Shown piece by piece: positions 32,127 through 44,285 of a stretch of DNA of 64,000 nucleotides. The position numbers were made by a program, and so were the translations under genes. A model generated the notes under the pieces. It made no database searches, was not told the origin of the DNA, and was given only the letters and a program-made list of their open reading frames with translations. Numbering within the stretch: position 1 is the first letter of the stretch; every line of letters starts with the position of its first letter. Source of the stretch: Pseudevernia furfuracea (Eukaryota; Ascomycota; Lecanoromycetes; Lecanorales; Parmeliaceae); the NCBI GenBank assembly GCA_022315425.1, contig JAIUPT010000021.1, forward strand, positions 620,001 through 684,000, in the 5' to 3' direction.

Positions 32127-33380
32127 ACACTGAAGACCTGAAAAAAGTACATTAGTCGACGTACACTACTGGCAAGCTTCGACCGAACATCAAATAGAGT
32201 TGCCTTCTTAACCCACAGCTCACATTTGGACTGGACAAGAAGCCAGGCGTATGGGGGAGGTTTCCAGGTAACAACAGCCTGCTTTCAGGCTCTTCCTACA
32301 TAAATCGGGCGGCTGTCAAGGACGACAATCTCTTAAATGAGAGCTTCTTATCAAATTCTATCGTCGACGTCGAGTGTGCAAGCCAAAGCAATTCCTGTTT
32401 GGAGCTTCGGGATACGTAGCCCCAAATTTTAGTGTACGGGCGCAAGCGAGCTGCATGCAGGGACAGATGGGCGAGCGGTGGTACGCTAGCAAGTTTACAA
32501 CTGATGTATAAGTTCGTTTGGTAACTTATCCTCAGTGATCACCTTTTGGTTTAGTCGTAACGGTTAGCAAAACCGTCCCTTCTCTGGGACGCGGCACGCC
32601 TTGGCAGGCGAGGCAGGGTCTTGAAAATCGTTTAGTTCTACCTGAGGCCTGCTACGGCCACCCTCCCATCCCTCTCGTCAACCCCCCGGCTTCATGATTG
32701 CTTCAAAATTTCCAGCTGACGGCGATATGATCTCACGTGCCAAAAGAGGTCTTAATTACTTGCAAAAGACGGAACAAGGTAAATGGTAGAGACGGACCAA
32801 GATGGATGGAGACACCTTTTAAGATGAGACCATGAAAGGTGTTGTGGGAGCCAACGAATTCTTGTGCTCTCGGCTTACCCTGAACTGAAAAAAACATAGG
32901 AGACTGGTGCAGCGAATGGAGCCTTATCTGGGACCAAAAGGCTCTGAAAAGCGTTGATGCGAAGTACCAGTCGTGCACCACTGCTATCGCAGGACCTAGC
33001 AGGATACAGGAGAGACCCCAAGGTACATGGAAGGATTACGGGTACGAGGTTTGAATTGAAGAGCTCGGGATCTCCTCGCAACCATTGCTGGCGGTGAGAA
33101 CAAAACCTCTTCTTTGAAGTGCAGAGTGGTCGGGCATAGAATGACTTCTCGAGCGAAAATCAACAATTGATCTCAGCATTCACTTGGAAACCGCCTAAGT
33201 CAGCATCTTTTCATCTTCACATATACGCTTATTTGGTACCTTCATCCATTTACGGGAATATGATCTCAGCCAAACTATGACGGAGAACTTCGAGTGAAAT
33301 CTTCGCGATTCTCAGGACTTCCGACAAATACTATTCTTTGAGCTTCCAATTATGACCCTTGCACCCACTCAGCGTCACGA
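32127..33380. other. Intergenic, nothing recognised
   Basis: No secure gene or repeat. Confidence 0.35.
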
Positions 33381-34313
33381 TTGATTGATACCAACTACAT
33401 GCCACCTTACAGAAATATTAATCTCCTGATGTTCTCCTCACAGTACAATTGCTTCCGTCCAACATTGCTCTGCCAAGGAATGGACTACGCGGCCACACTC
33501 CTCGGAAGAACCCCTCACAATCCACGTCAAATACCAAGCTTCAACTTACCCTCGCAACAGTTGAACGACGTAGTCGCTGTTCTATCCGATCCATTCTTCT
33601 TCATCTCCGACGCCCAGCACGAGCTTAGCAAGCGTAAACTGGAGGTATCTGGCTGCAAAGACGACCTCCTGTGGAGGCTGTTTGAGGCTCTAAAGGCTGA
33701 ACACGCGGGGGGCTGGACATTGGGCTATCTCCTAACCACCAGGATCCTCCCTTTCCATGACAAGGGCCTTGATCCGCAGAGCTTATCTGGCCATCATGTT
33801 GAGGGGTACAAGGCGGATGGAGATGGCATCATGATTCTGGAGCTTTCTGATGGCGAGGATGTGACTATCCGTTCGAATACATCAAGCGACGATTGCGCGA
33901 AGATCAAGATGGACCACGACCTCTTCTGGGCTCTCCATACCCTAGACGGCATGAAGGCAGTGCCCTGTAACCTCGCAAAGAAGCCACTACTGATCACCGA
34001 AGCCGTGATGGGTGTGCGCAAAGATCGGTGGGGAAAGGAGGCAGGAACAGTCTTTGGCCTCAAGCTCGAGGGCATGAGAGCCATATCGTTCTTTTTTCTT
34101 GCGCGTGAAGCACCCATCTGTGAAGACCGAATCTGTGGAGATGTTTGGCTGGAGGACAACGTTGTTCTGCGCGAGGATGTCAGAAAGCTACATGGAGGCA
34201 ATGAGATGGTGGTTGGAAAAGTGAGAGAGGGTTGGGTGACTGAGGACAAGAGTACAGGGCTGGAAGAGGATATGAGATGGTTGCATGGACGTAGAGATGG
34301 TGCTTCGGATTGA
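33381..34313 (+). CDS. Hypothetical protein with a SAP-like motif
   Basis: Single-exon frame of 310 residues. Residues about 79-105 (QHELSKRKLEVSGCKDDLLW) have the helix-turn-helix pattern of a SAP motif (Leu spacing, then SGxKxDL), which in other proteins binds DNA or RNA. The following block FEALKAEHAGGWTLGYLLTT and the C-terminal acidic-basic part match nothing I know. An internal Met at 33480 (MDYAATLLG) may be the real start, because the residues before it look non-conserved. The long opposite-strand frame 33794-34480 is a shadow. The coding call is good; the SAP label is tentative. Confidence 0.6.
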   Translation: MIDTNYMPPYRNINLLMFSSQYNCFRPTLLCQGMDYAATLLGRTPHNPRQIPSFNLPSQQLNDVVAVLSDPFFFISDAQHELSKRKLEVSGCKDDLLWRLFEALKAEHAGGWTLGYLLTTRILPFHDKGLDPQSLSGHHVEGYKADGDGIMILELSDGEDVTIRSNTSSDDCAKIKMDHDLFWALHTLDGMKAVPCNLAKKPLLITEAVMGVRKDRWGKEAGTVFGLKLEGMRAISFFFLAREAPICEDRICGDVWLEDNVVLREDVRKLHGGNEMVVGKVREGWVTEDKSTGLEEDMRWLHGRRDGASD

Positions 34314-35801
34314 CTGGAAGTGCCCCTTGGTAGTGATGTGTTCCTTAGAAAACGTTGATGATGAATTGACGAAATTTGGCTCTCATCATAGGACAGTGCA
34401 CCAGCCAGCCATTCACTTTGCCCTTCAGATGACATAAAAATCATACGAAGATGGTCAGCAGCATGAGAGTCGCAGCCCAAATTGCAACCTCCTCGAGACC
34501 ATCACATCGCCATACAAAGTTGGACTCGACAATCTAGTGCCTTCCTTTGCAACTGCGCGTCAAATTTAGCCCTTCGCCGCCTGCTTCTCTGTTACGTCTA
34601 GCCCAAAATTACCCATCTCTAGGTGCTAATCTTTATTCTCACGTGTCCACTCTCCACAATTTGAGGTTTCCGATCTTGATCCCTATGTCTACGCAGTAAG
34701 AGCAGCATCACCTCCTCCTATCAGCGAATCAAACCGCCCTCAGAAGCACAATCGGCAGTCCAGTAGTGTTTAATCGCGCCATTCCACCCCAATAGCCCTC
34801 TGCTTCCGTAAGAACAATTTCTTAGCTACTAAGGCTACGATTTCGTATTGGCGTGTTTGCAATCAAGCCGATTCTGCAGCGGCCACTCTGTCAAACGAGG
34901 CTGTGTGCGCGATCGCGGCCCAGAACCCATTGCTGTTGAACCATGGCGTCTTCTCGGACTAGGAGTTATTCGACGGCCTCGTAAGAGTCGTCTACAACTA
35001 TTATCAGGTAGTGAGTAGAAGAGAGACAGGTTATATCCATCAAGTATTTTGAGGCATTGAGAGCTGAGGAGATATTGGGGATTATTCGGAGGTGTCAATG
35101 GGACACTAAGGTGACGTTCGAGGTTTGTAACAGATATTCTTGTAGTCTCCATGTCTCCCTAGGATTTGTGCGTGAGAGGACACTGTGTTCTGAAAGTTGT
35201 ACGCAGAACATCACTAGGAGGCAATTGAGTGTGGGGATCCGCAATAGCAAGTATCCTTGATTATGGAATATCTTCATAGTGGGAAACCATACAGTGTGCC
35301 CCTCGACGATCATCTCCGGGTTCCTCCTTGGTTTCTCGAACTGTATGTGCTCTACGCCTGATGCATCACAGCTTTCGGTGTTGTCATAATCCCAATATGT
35401 TTTTCAAGTGCTGACTCACTTGCGGTTGGTAAAAGTATTCATACCCGTGCGACTGAGGTTCGAGTCACCTAGGAATCGGATAACAATGTACACAGGGCTA
35501 GTCAACCAATTAGATCGCTCATGTCAGGTCTAGCGTGTCCAGTGAAAGGACTGCGAGAATCTGATTGGCTCGTGATTCAAACCTGCCCGCATGAGCATGA
35601 ATCGTGGATTGACCATAGGAATAATCCCGTGCAGCGGGAAGCTGCATAAGTTGCCGAATCACATAGCAAGCTCCCTCCTCATCACGAGTCTTACCCCCAC
35701 TTCACATTCTTCTCATCAATATTTTTGTTTTAAAAATAGAGGAAAAAGACAACCATTTCACTTAGCATCCTTTGAAAATCGAAGAACTATCGTGAGAAAA
35801 C
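34314..35801. other. Intergenic, nothing secure
   Basis: A GGTTCGAGTC sequence near 35458-35467 recalls a tRNA T arm, but no tRNA can be folded around it. Confidence 0.35.
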
Positions 35802-36839
35802 ATGCTAAAGATGCGTTCATCAACCAAAGCTCTCTCTATTTTGGTCCCCATGGTGCGCTGACTGCGGGGAAAGCCTTGTCTTAGCTGACATCAGTATAGC
35901 TCCTAGTCGGACTTGTTGTCACTGGCGGGTTCGTGTAAACCCCAATTCTACATTTCACGTCATGTATGTTAAGTGTATGGTGCAGCATCGTCCTGTACAG
36001 GATCCGAGCGTTCTCGCTGCCTATTTCCACAGTCACCGCCACAGCAACAATCATCCTACCAGTGATCACCGGCGTCACTCTACGCGGTGCTCAACGGCTG
36101 AGTATCCGTGCAAGTGGCTCCGATGCACGTGCCAAGATGTCCTTCTCCTGGTCTGCTATTACTGTCTTCGTCCTGCTCATCATCTACGAGACTGCAATTG
36201 CTACGCTAGCTCTCACTCATATGGCTCCGGCAAGCGATGTGCTTTGCGGCCTTGAGCATCGGTGGGGCTCGTTGTTCTCGAACAAGAACGCAGATGTAAT
36301 CCGAAGAATCCAAGAGCATTTCCAGTGCTGTGGTTTCCGTAACGTCCAGGACAGAGCATGGCCATTTCCGGATAGAAGACATACCGCCAGAGCTTGTGTC
36401 GAAGCTTTTGATAGGAGCAACAGTTGCCTTGGTGGCTGGAGACAGATGGAACAAGTCACTGGTGGATTGATTCTGTTGATTGCTCTTGTGACCTTTCTGC
36501 TCAAGGTCAGACCTGCGTCTCCTTGACCAATAACAAATAGCTTACCGCGATTGCTAGCTGCTAATGCTCGTGCTTTACCGAACACACAACCCCTTCCTTA
36601 CATCCACGCGTACCTCCGCAGAAGACGACGGCAACGGCCCGAGCCTTGGTGAGGAAGACGGGGACAACATTCGAGGAAGAATAGAAGATGCATATCATGA
36701 CGAGCCTCCGCCGGAGATTGAAGCACAACTGTCTAGCTCTCAGCTAGAGGACAGAGGCAGCAACGGATCTGACGGTCGTGGCCTGGTAGTGCAGCCATCA
36801 AGGCTTCACAACGAGGCAAACGAGTGGAGAGAGGGTTGA
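35802..36839 (+). CDS. Fungal tetraspanin
   Basis: Four exons (35802-35852, 35900-35934, 36001-36505, 36558-36839) join in phase through introns of 47, 66 and 52 bases, giving 290 residues. Four membrane segments are seen: KALSILVPMLLVGLVVTGGF, the segment after RAFSLP (TVTATATIILPVITGV), SAITVFVLLIIYETAIATLA, and GGLILLIALVTFLLKLLMLV. The large loop between segments 3 and 4 carries the diagnostic CCG (HFQCCGFRN) and two more cysteines (RACVEA, NSCLGGW), as tetraspanins require. The pattern resembles the fungal Tsp3 group more than PLS1. The tail is acidic and disordered. Tetraspanins organise membrane protein complexes. The donor of the first intron (GTGCGC) is weak, so the start is less certain than the rest. 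Confidence 0.85.
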
Positions 36840-36955
36840 GGTGAGATCATACGCTTGGCCAGGGATGTAGATTGATGGCCAGGGTGTAGACAGCGCCGTC
36901 CCCACAGAGAGTTGCTCTTTCCCAAGTAAAACCCACGGTTGAGAAGCAATACCCT

Positions 36956-37555
36956 TTAGCTATCAACAATCACAAGCACAAACAGCGTTATCAAGATAGA
37001 AAACAGCAGGAGGATTAGAACTTGATGATGCCAGCCTCCCGATAGCGCCTTTCCTTGCGTGAGGAGTCTTTGCTGCCTGAAATACCTGGCGCAGCCTAGT
37101 AGAACAACCATGGCCCCTCCGCAGGACATGACCGCGCCAAGGATTTTGCCTTTTGTAGGGTCGAGGTCCTTCAGGACGAATAACTGTGTAATAACTACGC
37201 CAAACGAGATAAGAGTGACAGATGTCCTGAACCAGCCAAGGAACGTCCTTTCGAGAGCGAGATAGTCGCGGGGGTCGCCTCCTGGCGCCCCATGCTCAAG
37301 GTTCAAGCGGACGTTGTGAGACCACCAATACTGCAGTCGCTTGAGATGGCTTGTACTGATATCATCTGTGGGGCTTTCCGTGGCATTTGGAGCTCTCTCT
37401 GGTGAGGCGTCCACTTCAACCTGGCCTGTGACGTGTTCCTCTAGCTCGATTGTAGCCTCTAGACGGTGAATCGCTGAGCTGTTTTGTGCATTGTCATTGC
37501 CTGGGCTCTGCTCATTTGGCTTCGGTCGAAAGGGATTGCGGGTCCACCCTGCCAT
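36956..37555 (-). CDS. DUF202 family membrane protein
   Basis: Single exon of 199 residues. The signature RDYLALERTFLGWFRTS begins the DUF202 domain at about residue 95. It is followed by three membrane segments: LISFGVVITQLFVL, ILGAVMSCGGAMVVLLGCA, and VLILLLFSILITLFVLVIVD at the very end. The first 90 residues are hydrophilic. The family is a small three-pass membrane group known in bacteria (YidH-like) and fungi; its biochemical role is not established. The gene is convergent with the tetraspanin gene, with 3' ends 116 bases apart. Start and stop are clean and length is normal for fungal members. Confidence 0.9.
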   Translation of the reverse strand: MAGWTRNPFRPKPNEQSPGNDNAQNSSAIHRLEATIELEEHVTGQVEVDASPERAPNATESPTDDISTSHLKRLQYWWSHNVRLNLEHGAPGGDPRDYLALERTFLGWFRTSVTLISFGVVITQLFVLKDLDPTKGKILGAVMSCGGAMVVLLGCARYFRQQRLLTQGKALSGGWHHQVLILLLFSILITLFVLVIVDS

Positions 37556-38187
37556 TGCTACTCCTCAATTTTGTCGAGAAATAAGCTCCCTCGGCCCCAC
37601 TTTTTTAGTGCACGGGCTTGACATGGTGACAGGTCACGAGACTCCGAGTACTGACCGCAAGGCTGATGTACGACACTAAGAATACATTTCTATCTATAGC
37701 CAAGGTACCTTAGTAGTGATAGGACGGCCACCAGAACGAGTCTATAATAGTGTGTATCGAGGACTCTATTGCTAAAAGGGAGACTAGGCCTAATTAGGCA
37801 ACTGGTCGTGTGTGCCGCCCTTCGGCCCATGCAGCCGACACCCTCGGAGCCTCGTAACAAGTAGCGTAGAAATGGTGCTCACAAGACACAAATGGAATCG
37901 TCTGGTAGAGATCAAAACACACGGATGGGTAACTTTGATCCGCCGCTTTCTCTCTTTGAGACCATCCTGCGCATTGACATCTTCATCTCCCACTATGCGT
38001 AGCTTAGATCAATACATTCGCAATTACATACATGCTGGGCACTGGCTATCATAAGACCGCGAGACGCCTTTGCTCCTGCCCTGTCTCATATATTAGTTGC
38101 TGACTTTTGCTTGTATGTAGTCTGAGCTTGCAACACTTCTTCTGGAAAGATCAAGTCGAATACGTTCTGCACCCAAACATTCCAAAC
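37556..38187. other. Intergenic, nothing recognised
   Basis: No secure gene. Confidence 0.35.
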
Positions 38188-38729
38188 TCAAACCCGGAAG
38201 TGAAGGTCGCTGATAACCGGGATCGGGACCGGCACCGGGTCTGGCCTTCCGCCTGCCCCAGTTTCCAGGAAAATGATACCGCTGTCGGCATAGAAGAATT
38301 TGGCTGCCCGAGATGGCTCGGACTTTTCCATCTTCTCGATGGCATTGACACCAACCTCTGAGAGAGGCCACACAAAGAGCGGCTCTAGGGCAATGTCGAT
38401 TTTATGGTTTCGATGCGTTTTGCGAGCTCTCCAAGAACCTCGTTAAGAAATATGACACATGCTGATAAGAGAAGATGACAACCGCTTGATTCACTCGTTA
38501 GCTTGGGTAGCCTTATTTGCTGCTCAATTTGCGGGTACGTTCTTGAATCATAGGCCATCTCTCTGGGCTTTTCGAGGCACCTGATGCTAGAAACTAGATC
38601 ACGAGTACCCTCTCTTCCTCTCTGCAACGCTTTTCCTAATCGGGATTCGGGACCTTCGACGGTGGTACTATCTCGAGAAAATCTTTTGGCTAATTTCTCG
38701 GCTTTTGAATGGATTTCTGTATGCGGCAT
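38188..38729 (-). pseudogene. Frameshifted gene fragment, unknown family
   Basis: The upstream frame (38729-38385) reads TVEGPESRLGKALQRGRE, CLEKPREMAYDSRTYPQ and LSACVIFLNEVLGELAKRI, then stops. Just before that stop the next frame takes over with IDIALEPLFVWPLSEVGVNA, IEKMEKSEPS and AKFFYADSGIIFLETGAG, ending at 38188. The two read as one protein if a single-base shift near 38400 is allowed. The leucine-rich texture would suit the C-terminal part of a fungal Zn2Cys6 regulator, but no zinc cluster is present, so this is only a guess. Confidence 0.45.
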
Positions 38730-39844
38730 CTTATGTCGATCTCATGTTGTTGGATGCTTTTCCGTCCAACTGAGATCTCTGTGGTCATGAATGTAAGTCG
38801 ACTAGCGCTTCTGTTGCTTTCTTTTTCCCACAGTGGCTGGGAGCGGTTGGAGTTGGCTGGATATTGGGCATGGCTGCGTTTTGTTGAATGGTTGCTTTGA
38901 TGCATGCTCATGCCCGTGCTGGGTTAGAAAAGACAGGTTCGGCGTGGAAGGGAAAGAGATCGGTGATCGGAAGTCGGGACATTGGGCTAGCTTATAGAGA
39001 AAGCACCAAGGGCTTGAAGGGCCCCCACGCATAATCACGGATGGACTCTTCCTATTCTGGTGGTTCAATGTTGTCCGTGGGTAGAAGGGCTGATTGATGA
39101 GTGCCCGGGGGCGCGCCAAAATCCATGCTATTTCATAGTCCGCCTCACACATGATTGGTAGCGGAGTTGTCGAAGCCTACTTTTAGGCTTGCCCCAAGTC
39201 CCGCCACGGGCTCCTTTCCATTATCGTTTTGGAGCCCAATGGTGATAGTGTTCTATAGAGGCCTAGACCTAATATTGTATGAATCGTCCAGATTGAAGGC
39301 TTTATGCAGCACGAAAATGATGATGCATGGAGACACTCATTTCGGATGGTCAGAGCGCCACCACAAGGAGAGGGAGATTTGCAGCCCGAGAATTACATAA
39401 CGATGTGTCGTACACTTGAATGGTTGATCAAAGAATTGTAGTAGGAGCTGAAGAGAAAATGTTGTATAATAATAGAGATAAGTCTATGGGTCACCTTTGA
39501 TTGATACTGTCGAGGTAGAGTAGGAAACTGCAGAAGAACCCTGACTCTGAATCTGCGTTCCAACTTCCAGGCAATTTGTAGCGGATCCCGAGTGACAAGA
39601 GGCCGAGGAGCCTCACTATTCTTGGCGATCTTGGCGATCTTGGCTCTTGGCAAGAGATCCCGGCAGTTTGTCAATTCCCCGAACCGGCGAATTGCTCGGG
39701 AGCTCGCATGAGGGTCACGCCCCAAAAATCCAAACACCAATACCTCCCAACCATCACCTCTCCAGCATCCCCACATCAGAGCTGCTTCACCACTTTTCCA
39801 TTATCCCCCAAGTAAAGCTTCAAATCCAAAGTCCAACAAACAGA
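38730..39844. other. Intergenic, upstream of the RAD6-type gene
   Basis: Nothing recognised beyond a presumed promoter. Confidence 0.35.
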
Positions 39845-40524
39845 ATGACTACACCGGCGCGCAGACGCCTCATGCGGGATTTTAAAGTACTGTGCCCCCA
39901 ACAAGTCTTCTGCTCCTACATATTGCAAGCTATGCTTATCCTCCAAAGCGACAAATGGGGCCTGGATGTGTGCTTGAGCTAACAATCCTCTGACATAGCG
40001 GATGCAAACAGATCCACCAGCTGGTGTCTCAGCGTCTCCGATCGCGGACAATGTCATGACCTGGTACGCATCCCTACTCGTCCACACAGCGTGTGGCCAA
40101 ATGGGCTAACGGACATGAATAAAGGAATGCGGTCATTATAGGACCTGCAGATACACCTTTCGAAGACGGAACCTTCCGTCTAGTCATGCACTTTGAAGAG
40201 CAGTATCCGAACAAACCGCCAGGAGTCAAGTTCATCAGCCAAATGTTTCACCCAAATGTCTACGGTACGGGGGAGTTGTGCTTGGACATCTTGCAGAACA
40301 GGTGGAGTCCTACGTATGATGTAGCCGCGATTTTGACAAGTATTCAAAGGTATACGGAGGTCTTGCAAGTATGGTACAGAGGCTGACCACTCACGTCTAG
40401 TCTACTCAACGACCCCAATACTTCATCTCCTGCCAACGTCGAAGCATCAAACCTCTACAAAGACAACCGCCGCGAGTACACGAAGAGGGTCCGGGAAACA
40501 GTGGAGAAGAGCTGGGACGACTAG
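39845..40524 (+). CDS. RAD6: Ubiquitin-conjugating enzyme E2, RAD6/UBC2 type
   Basis: Four exons (39845-39886, 39999-40063, 40125-40349, 40401-40524) join in phase through introns of 112, 61 and 51 bases to exactly 151 residues, the usual length of filamentous-fungal RAD6. The start MTTPARRRLMRDFK is nearly invariant in the family. MFHPNVY, followed by ELCLDILQNRWSPTYD, contains the active-site Cys. The C-terminus VEKSWDD lacks the long acidic tail of the budding-yeast protein, as in other filamentous fungi. The enzyme attaches ubiquitin to histone H2B (with Bre1) and PCNA (with Rad18) in chromatin regulation and DNA damage tolerance. No damage is seen. It lies 653 bases before the kinesin gene, same strand. 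Confidence 0.96.
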
Positions 40525-41177
40525 GAAGGCTGATCACAAGCTTGGTTCATACTCGAGCATGCTCTTATGAGAGCGGGCGCACAGGTGTATCTTGATTTGG
40601 GGACATTCGGGGGGCGTGGGCAAAAGAGCTTTGTCTATATGGGCATCCCAATCTCATGATGGAGCGTGGAGTTTGGGTGCAGAGGCGTTGGCGGTCCTTC
40701 AAATGCTGGACGCTCGGTACAAGCTGTGAATCATAGGAGGCATTAGAAATCAACAGGGTTCTTCTGTCTTTAGCAAGGATGCACGAACGGGTTCTTTGCA
40801 TACCGCATGCGGCCTACCGCAATTGCGCATAGAATATATCCCGAAACTTCGGTTCGAGTATAGTAAACATAAACCATTCAGATGCTCTGCAATGCTCTCT
40901 ATTCATACACATGTGATCCCGTTATCAATCTAGGTGTGTAGAAGTGAAGCTAAGTGTTGATATCATGATCGCTCCCTCCTGCTCCTAAATGACCCTAGTG
41001 GATGTTTATCAGCGCGTCACCCCGAAAACGGCATCCCTGCATCAAAATGCCCCATTCTGCCTCAAGAAATCAACGCCATCGCTTGCTTTGCCCTCTGTAA
41101 AAGCCTGTGTTGTACCACTCGCCAACAGGCTCTTGAGTAGCATAGGGACCTCGGCGGACTTGACAAAACCCTTCGCA
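40525..41177. other. Intergenic, RAD6 to kinesin
   Basis: Nothing recognised; presumed kinesin promoter. Confidence 0.4.
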
Positions 41178-44100
41178 ATGGCGTAAGTGCGGTGGAAGTC
41201 CCCGGAGACGCAGCCCCTACTTACACGGACATTCCAGGAGCGCGGCGAATGCAGGAAACACAATAAAAGGTACAGGCCTACTGTCAGACTATTGGTCGGC
41301 CGATCCAAGAGCTGATTATCTCTGTGCAGTGGTTGCTCGATTTCGTCCCCCGAACAAGGCAGAGTTAGCAAGTGGAGGAGATCAAATAGTAGATTTCGAC
41401 ACAGAGGACACATGCAGCATCAATGTACGCAAGGCACTAGTCCTCTGTATTCAGACCTACCTCGACTTTCTAGAGACGGAATAACGGAAATAGTATACCA
41501 TGGCTAACAACATCCCTAGTCTAACGAAGCAGCCGGCGCATTTACTTTCGACCGGGTCTTCGACACAAACTCCCGGCAAACAGATGTTTTCGACTTCTCC
41601 ATCCGCTCTACTGTCGACGACATACTCAACGGCTACAATGGCACAGTCTTTGCCTATGGGCAAACTGGGGCGGGGAAATCCTACACGATGATGGGCGCTG
41701 ATATAGACGATGAGGAACAAAGAGGTATCATACCCCGGATAGTGGAGCAGATGTTCACTAGTATATTACGAAGCCCTGGAAACATCGAGTACACCGTTCG
41801 GGTGAGCTATATGGAGATCTATATGGAGAAAATCCGGGATCTGTTGGCACCTCAGAATGACAATTTACCGATACACGAGGAGAAGAGCAGGGGAGTCTAT
41901 GTCAAAGGTCTGTTGGAAATATATGTCTCCAGCGTCCAGGAAGTCTATGAGGTCATGAGAAGAGGAGGTGCTGCCAGGGCTACGGCTGCGACGAATATGA
42001 ACCAGGAGTCTTCACGGTCACATTCGATCTTTGTCATCACCATCACTCAGAAGAACGTCGAGACAGGCTCAGCTAAAAGCGGGCAACTCTTCCTTGTCGA
42101 TCTTGCTGGTAGCGAAAAAGTCGGGAAGACGGGTGCCAGTGGACAAACACTTGAAGAAGCTAAGAAAATAAACAAGAGCTTGAGCGCGCTGGGAATGGTG
42201 ATCAACTCGCTCACAGACGGCAAATCGACACACATACCATATCGAGACTCGAAGCTCACTCGGATTCTGCAAGAATCACTCGGTGGTAACTCCAGGACTA
42301 CCTTAATCATCAACTGCTCGCCAAGCAGCTACAACGACCAAGAGACCTTGAGTACACTGAGGTTTGGTGTCAGGGCGAAGGCTATTAAGAACAAGGCCAA
42401 GATCAATGCTGAGCTCAGTCCACTGGAAATGAAGCAATTACTGAAGAAAGCCCAGAACCAAGTCACGACGTACGAGGTCTACGTCTCAAGCTTAGAAGGA
42501 GAGATCCAATCATGGCGCAGTGGAGAGACTGTACCCAAGGAGAAATGGGCTCCTCCATTAGCTGCTGGTGGAGTAGCAGGTACTCGAGCAGACTCGCGTC
42601 CTGGCAGACCAGGCACACCCTCCAGATTACAAGAAGTTGGCCGGTCAGAGACACCCAGCCGATCGGAATCAAGGGCTGGAGATCGAGCTTCTACTCCTAG
42701 CATTGTACTTGAGAAAGATGAACGAGAGGAGTTTTTGCGGCGAGAAAACGAGCTGCAGGACCAGGTGGCCGAGAAAGAGTCCCAAATATCTACGGCAGAA
42801 CGGGCTTTTCAAGAGGCAAGGGAAGAGCTTCGAATTCTGAAGGAGAGCAGCTCTCGAACAGGCAGAAATAATGACAAGCTTGGCAGCGAGATCAACGAGT
42901 TGAAGATGCAGCTTGAGAGAGTATCGTTCGAGAGTAAAGAGGCCGCCATTACCATGGACGGCTTGAAGGAGGCCAATTCTGAGCTTACCACCGAACTGGA
43001 TGATGTCAAGCAACAGCTGCTTGACGTAAAAATGAGCGCCAAGGAGACGAATGCTGGTATTGACGAAAAGGGGAAGAAAAAAGCGGAACGAATGGCGCAG
43101 ATGATGGCTGGCTTCGAGATGGGAGATGATTCTTTTTCGGACAACGAAAGCAAGATCCGAAGATGCATTGAGCAGGTCAATTCCCTGCATGAGACCAGTA
43201 CTGCGGGAGAGGTGATCGCGCCTGACGCGCTGCAGGAATTGAGGATTATGTTGATCGAAGCGCAAGGCATCGTACGGCAAGCGGATGTGAGCTCGAACGC
43301 TACAACCGAGCTAGGTGACGATCGAGACCGAAGAAGAGACCTTGTTGAGCGATTAGCGACTGTCGAGCAGGAGTATGAAGAGTTGATGGAGCGTAACCTC
43401 TCTGACGCAGACATCGACGAGGTCAAAAGCAGGTTGTCAGAACTCTACACGAGCAGGAGGGAAACACAAGCCCAAATGATCAAAGACATGCGAGAAGACC
43501 TAGCGCGAAAGGATGAGGAGAATCATCGTCTGAAAATGAGCGTCGAAGAATCTCAGCGTGCTCCCAGGGCCAATGGGGCAATTCAACCAACAGCTACTAG
43601 CAGGACGGTTCAACAGCAGATCGCCGACTTCGACGTCATGAAGAAGTCATTGATGCGGGATCTTCAAAATCGCTGTGAACGTGTGGTGGAGCTCGAGATA
43701 TCCCTAGACGAGACCCGCGAGCAGTACAACCATGTGCTAAGATCTTCCAATAACCGGGCACAGCAGAAGAAGATGGCCTTCTTGGAGCGAAATCTAGAGC
43801 AGCTAACACATGTGCAAAGACAACTTGTGGAGCAGAATGGAAGTCTCAAGAAAGAAGTCGCAATTGCGGAGAGGAAGCTGACGGCAAGAAACGAACGAAT
43901 CATGAGTTTAGAGGCGCTGCTGCAGGATAGTCAAGAGAAGTTGACCGCAGCGAACCACAGGTACGTACCACACGGTAACTGCACAGAGCAAGCAGCTGAC
44001 CGCCTCTTCTCTAGATTCGAAGCACAACTCACAGCAGTCAAAGAGCGCCTCGAAGCCGCGAAGCACGGCTCTACGCGTAACATGTCATCGGGATCAAATA

Positions 44101-44285
44101 ACCCTATCGGTTTTAACCTTGGAGGAGCAGGGTCGCGGATAGCAAAACCATTACGAGGAGGAGGCGCGAATGAGCAGATGAACGGCGCAGGTCCTAATCT
44201 TCCTGTGTTGAGTGGACTGCAAGCGCAAGAAGCAAACGGTAGTCCAGGCGGGAAGAGGAGCAGTTGGTTCTTTGATCGACGTTAA
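41178..44285 (+). CDS. Kinesin-1 heavy chain (conventional fungal kinesin)
   Basis: Five exons (41178-41182, 41238-41269, 41330-41424, 41520-43960, 44015-44285) join in phase to 947 residues; the first exon is only ATGGC. The motor domain is N-terminal: VVARFRP, P-loop GQTGAGKS at 91-98, switch I NQESSRSHS, switch II VDLAGSEKVGK, and the neck. A long coiled coil follows to about residue 875. The tail has RIAKPLRGG at about 899-907, the IAK motif that folds back on the motor to inhibit it. Length and tail fit the NKin/KHC group of plus-end-directed motors that move vesicles in hyphae. The introns crowd at the 5' end, as is common in this family. Long opposite-strand frames here are shadows of the charged coiled coil. 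Confidence 0.95.

Noticed and set aside
33794..34480. Minus-strand frame of 228 codons
   Set aside because: Shadow of the SAP-like gene; composition is low-complexity Ser/Arg without domains.
35420..35490. Possible second tRNA around GGTTCGAGTC
   Set aside because: No 7-base acceptor stem or anticodon arm can be paired around it; the T stem is also mismatched.
42669..43426. Two overlapping long minus-strand frames (203 and 205 codons)
   Set aside because: They lie opposite the kinesin coiled coil, whose charged codon pattern leaves the other strand open; no conserved features.
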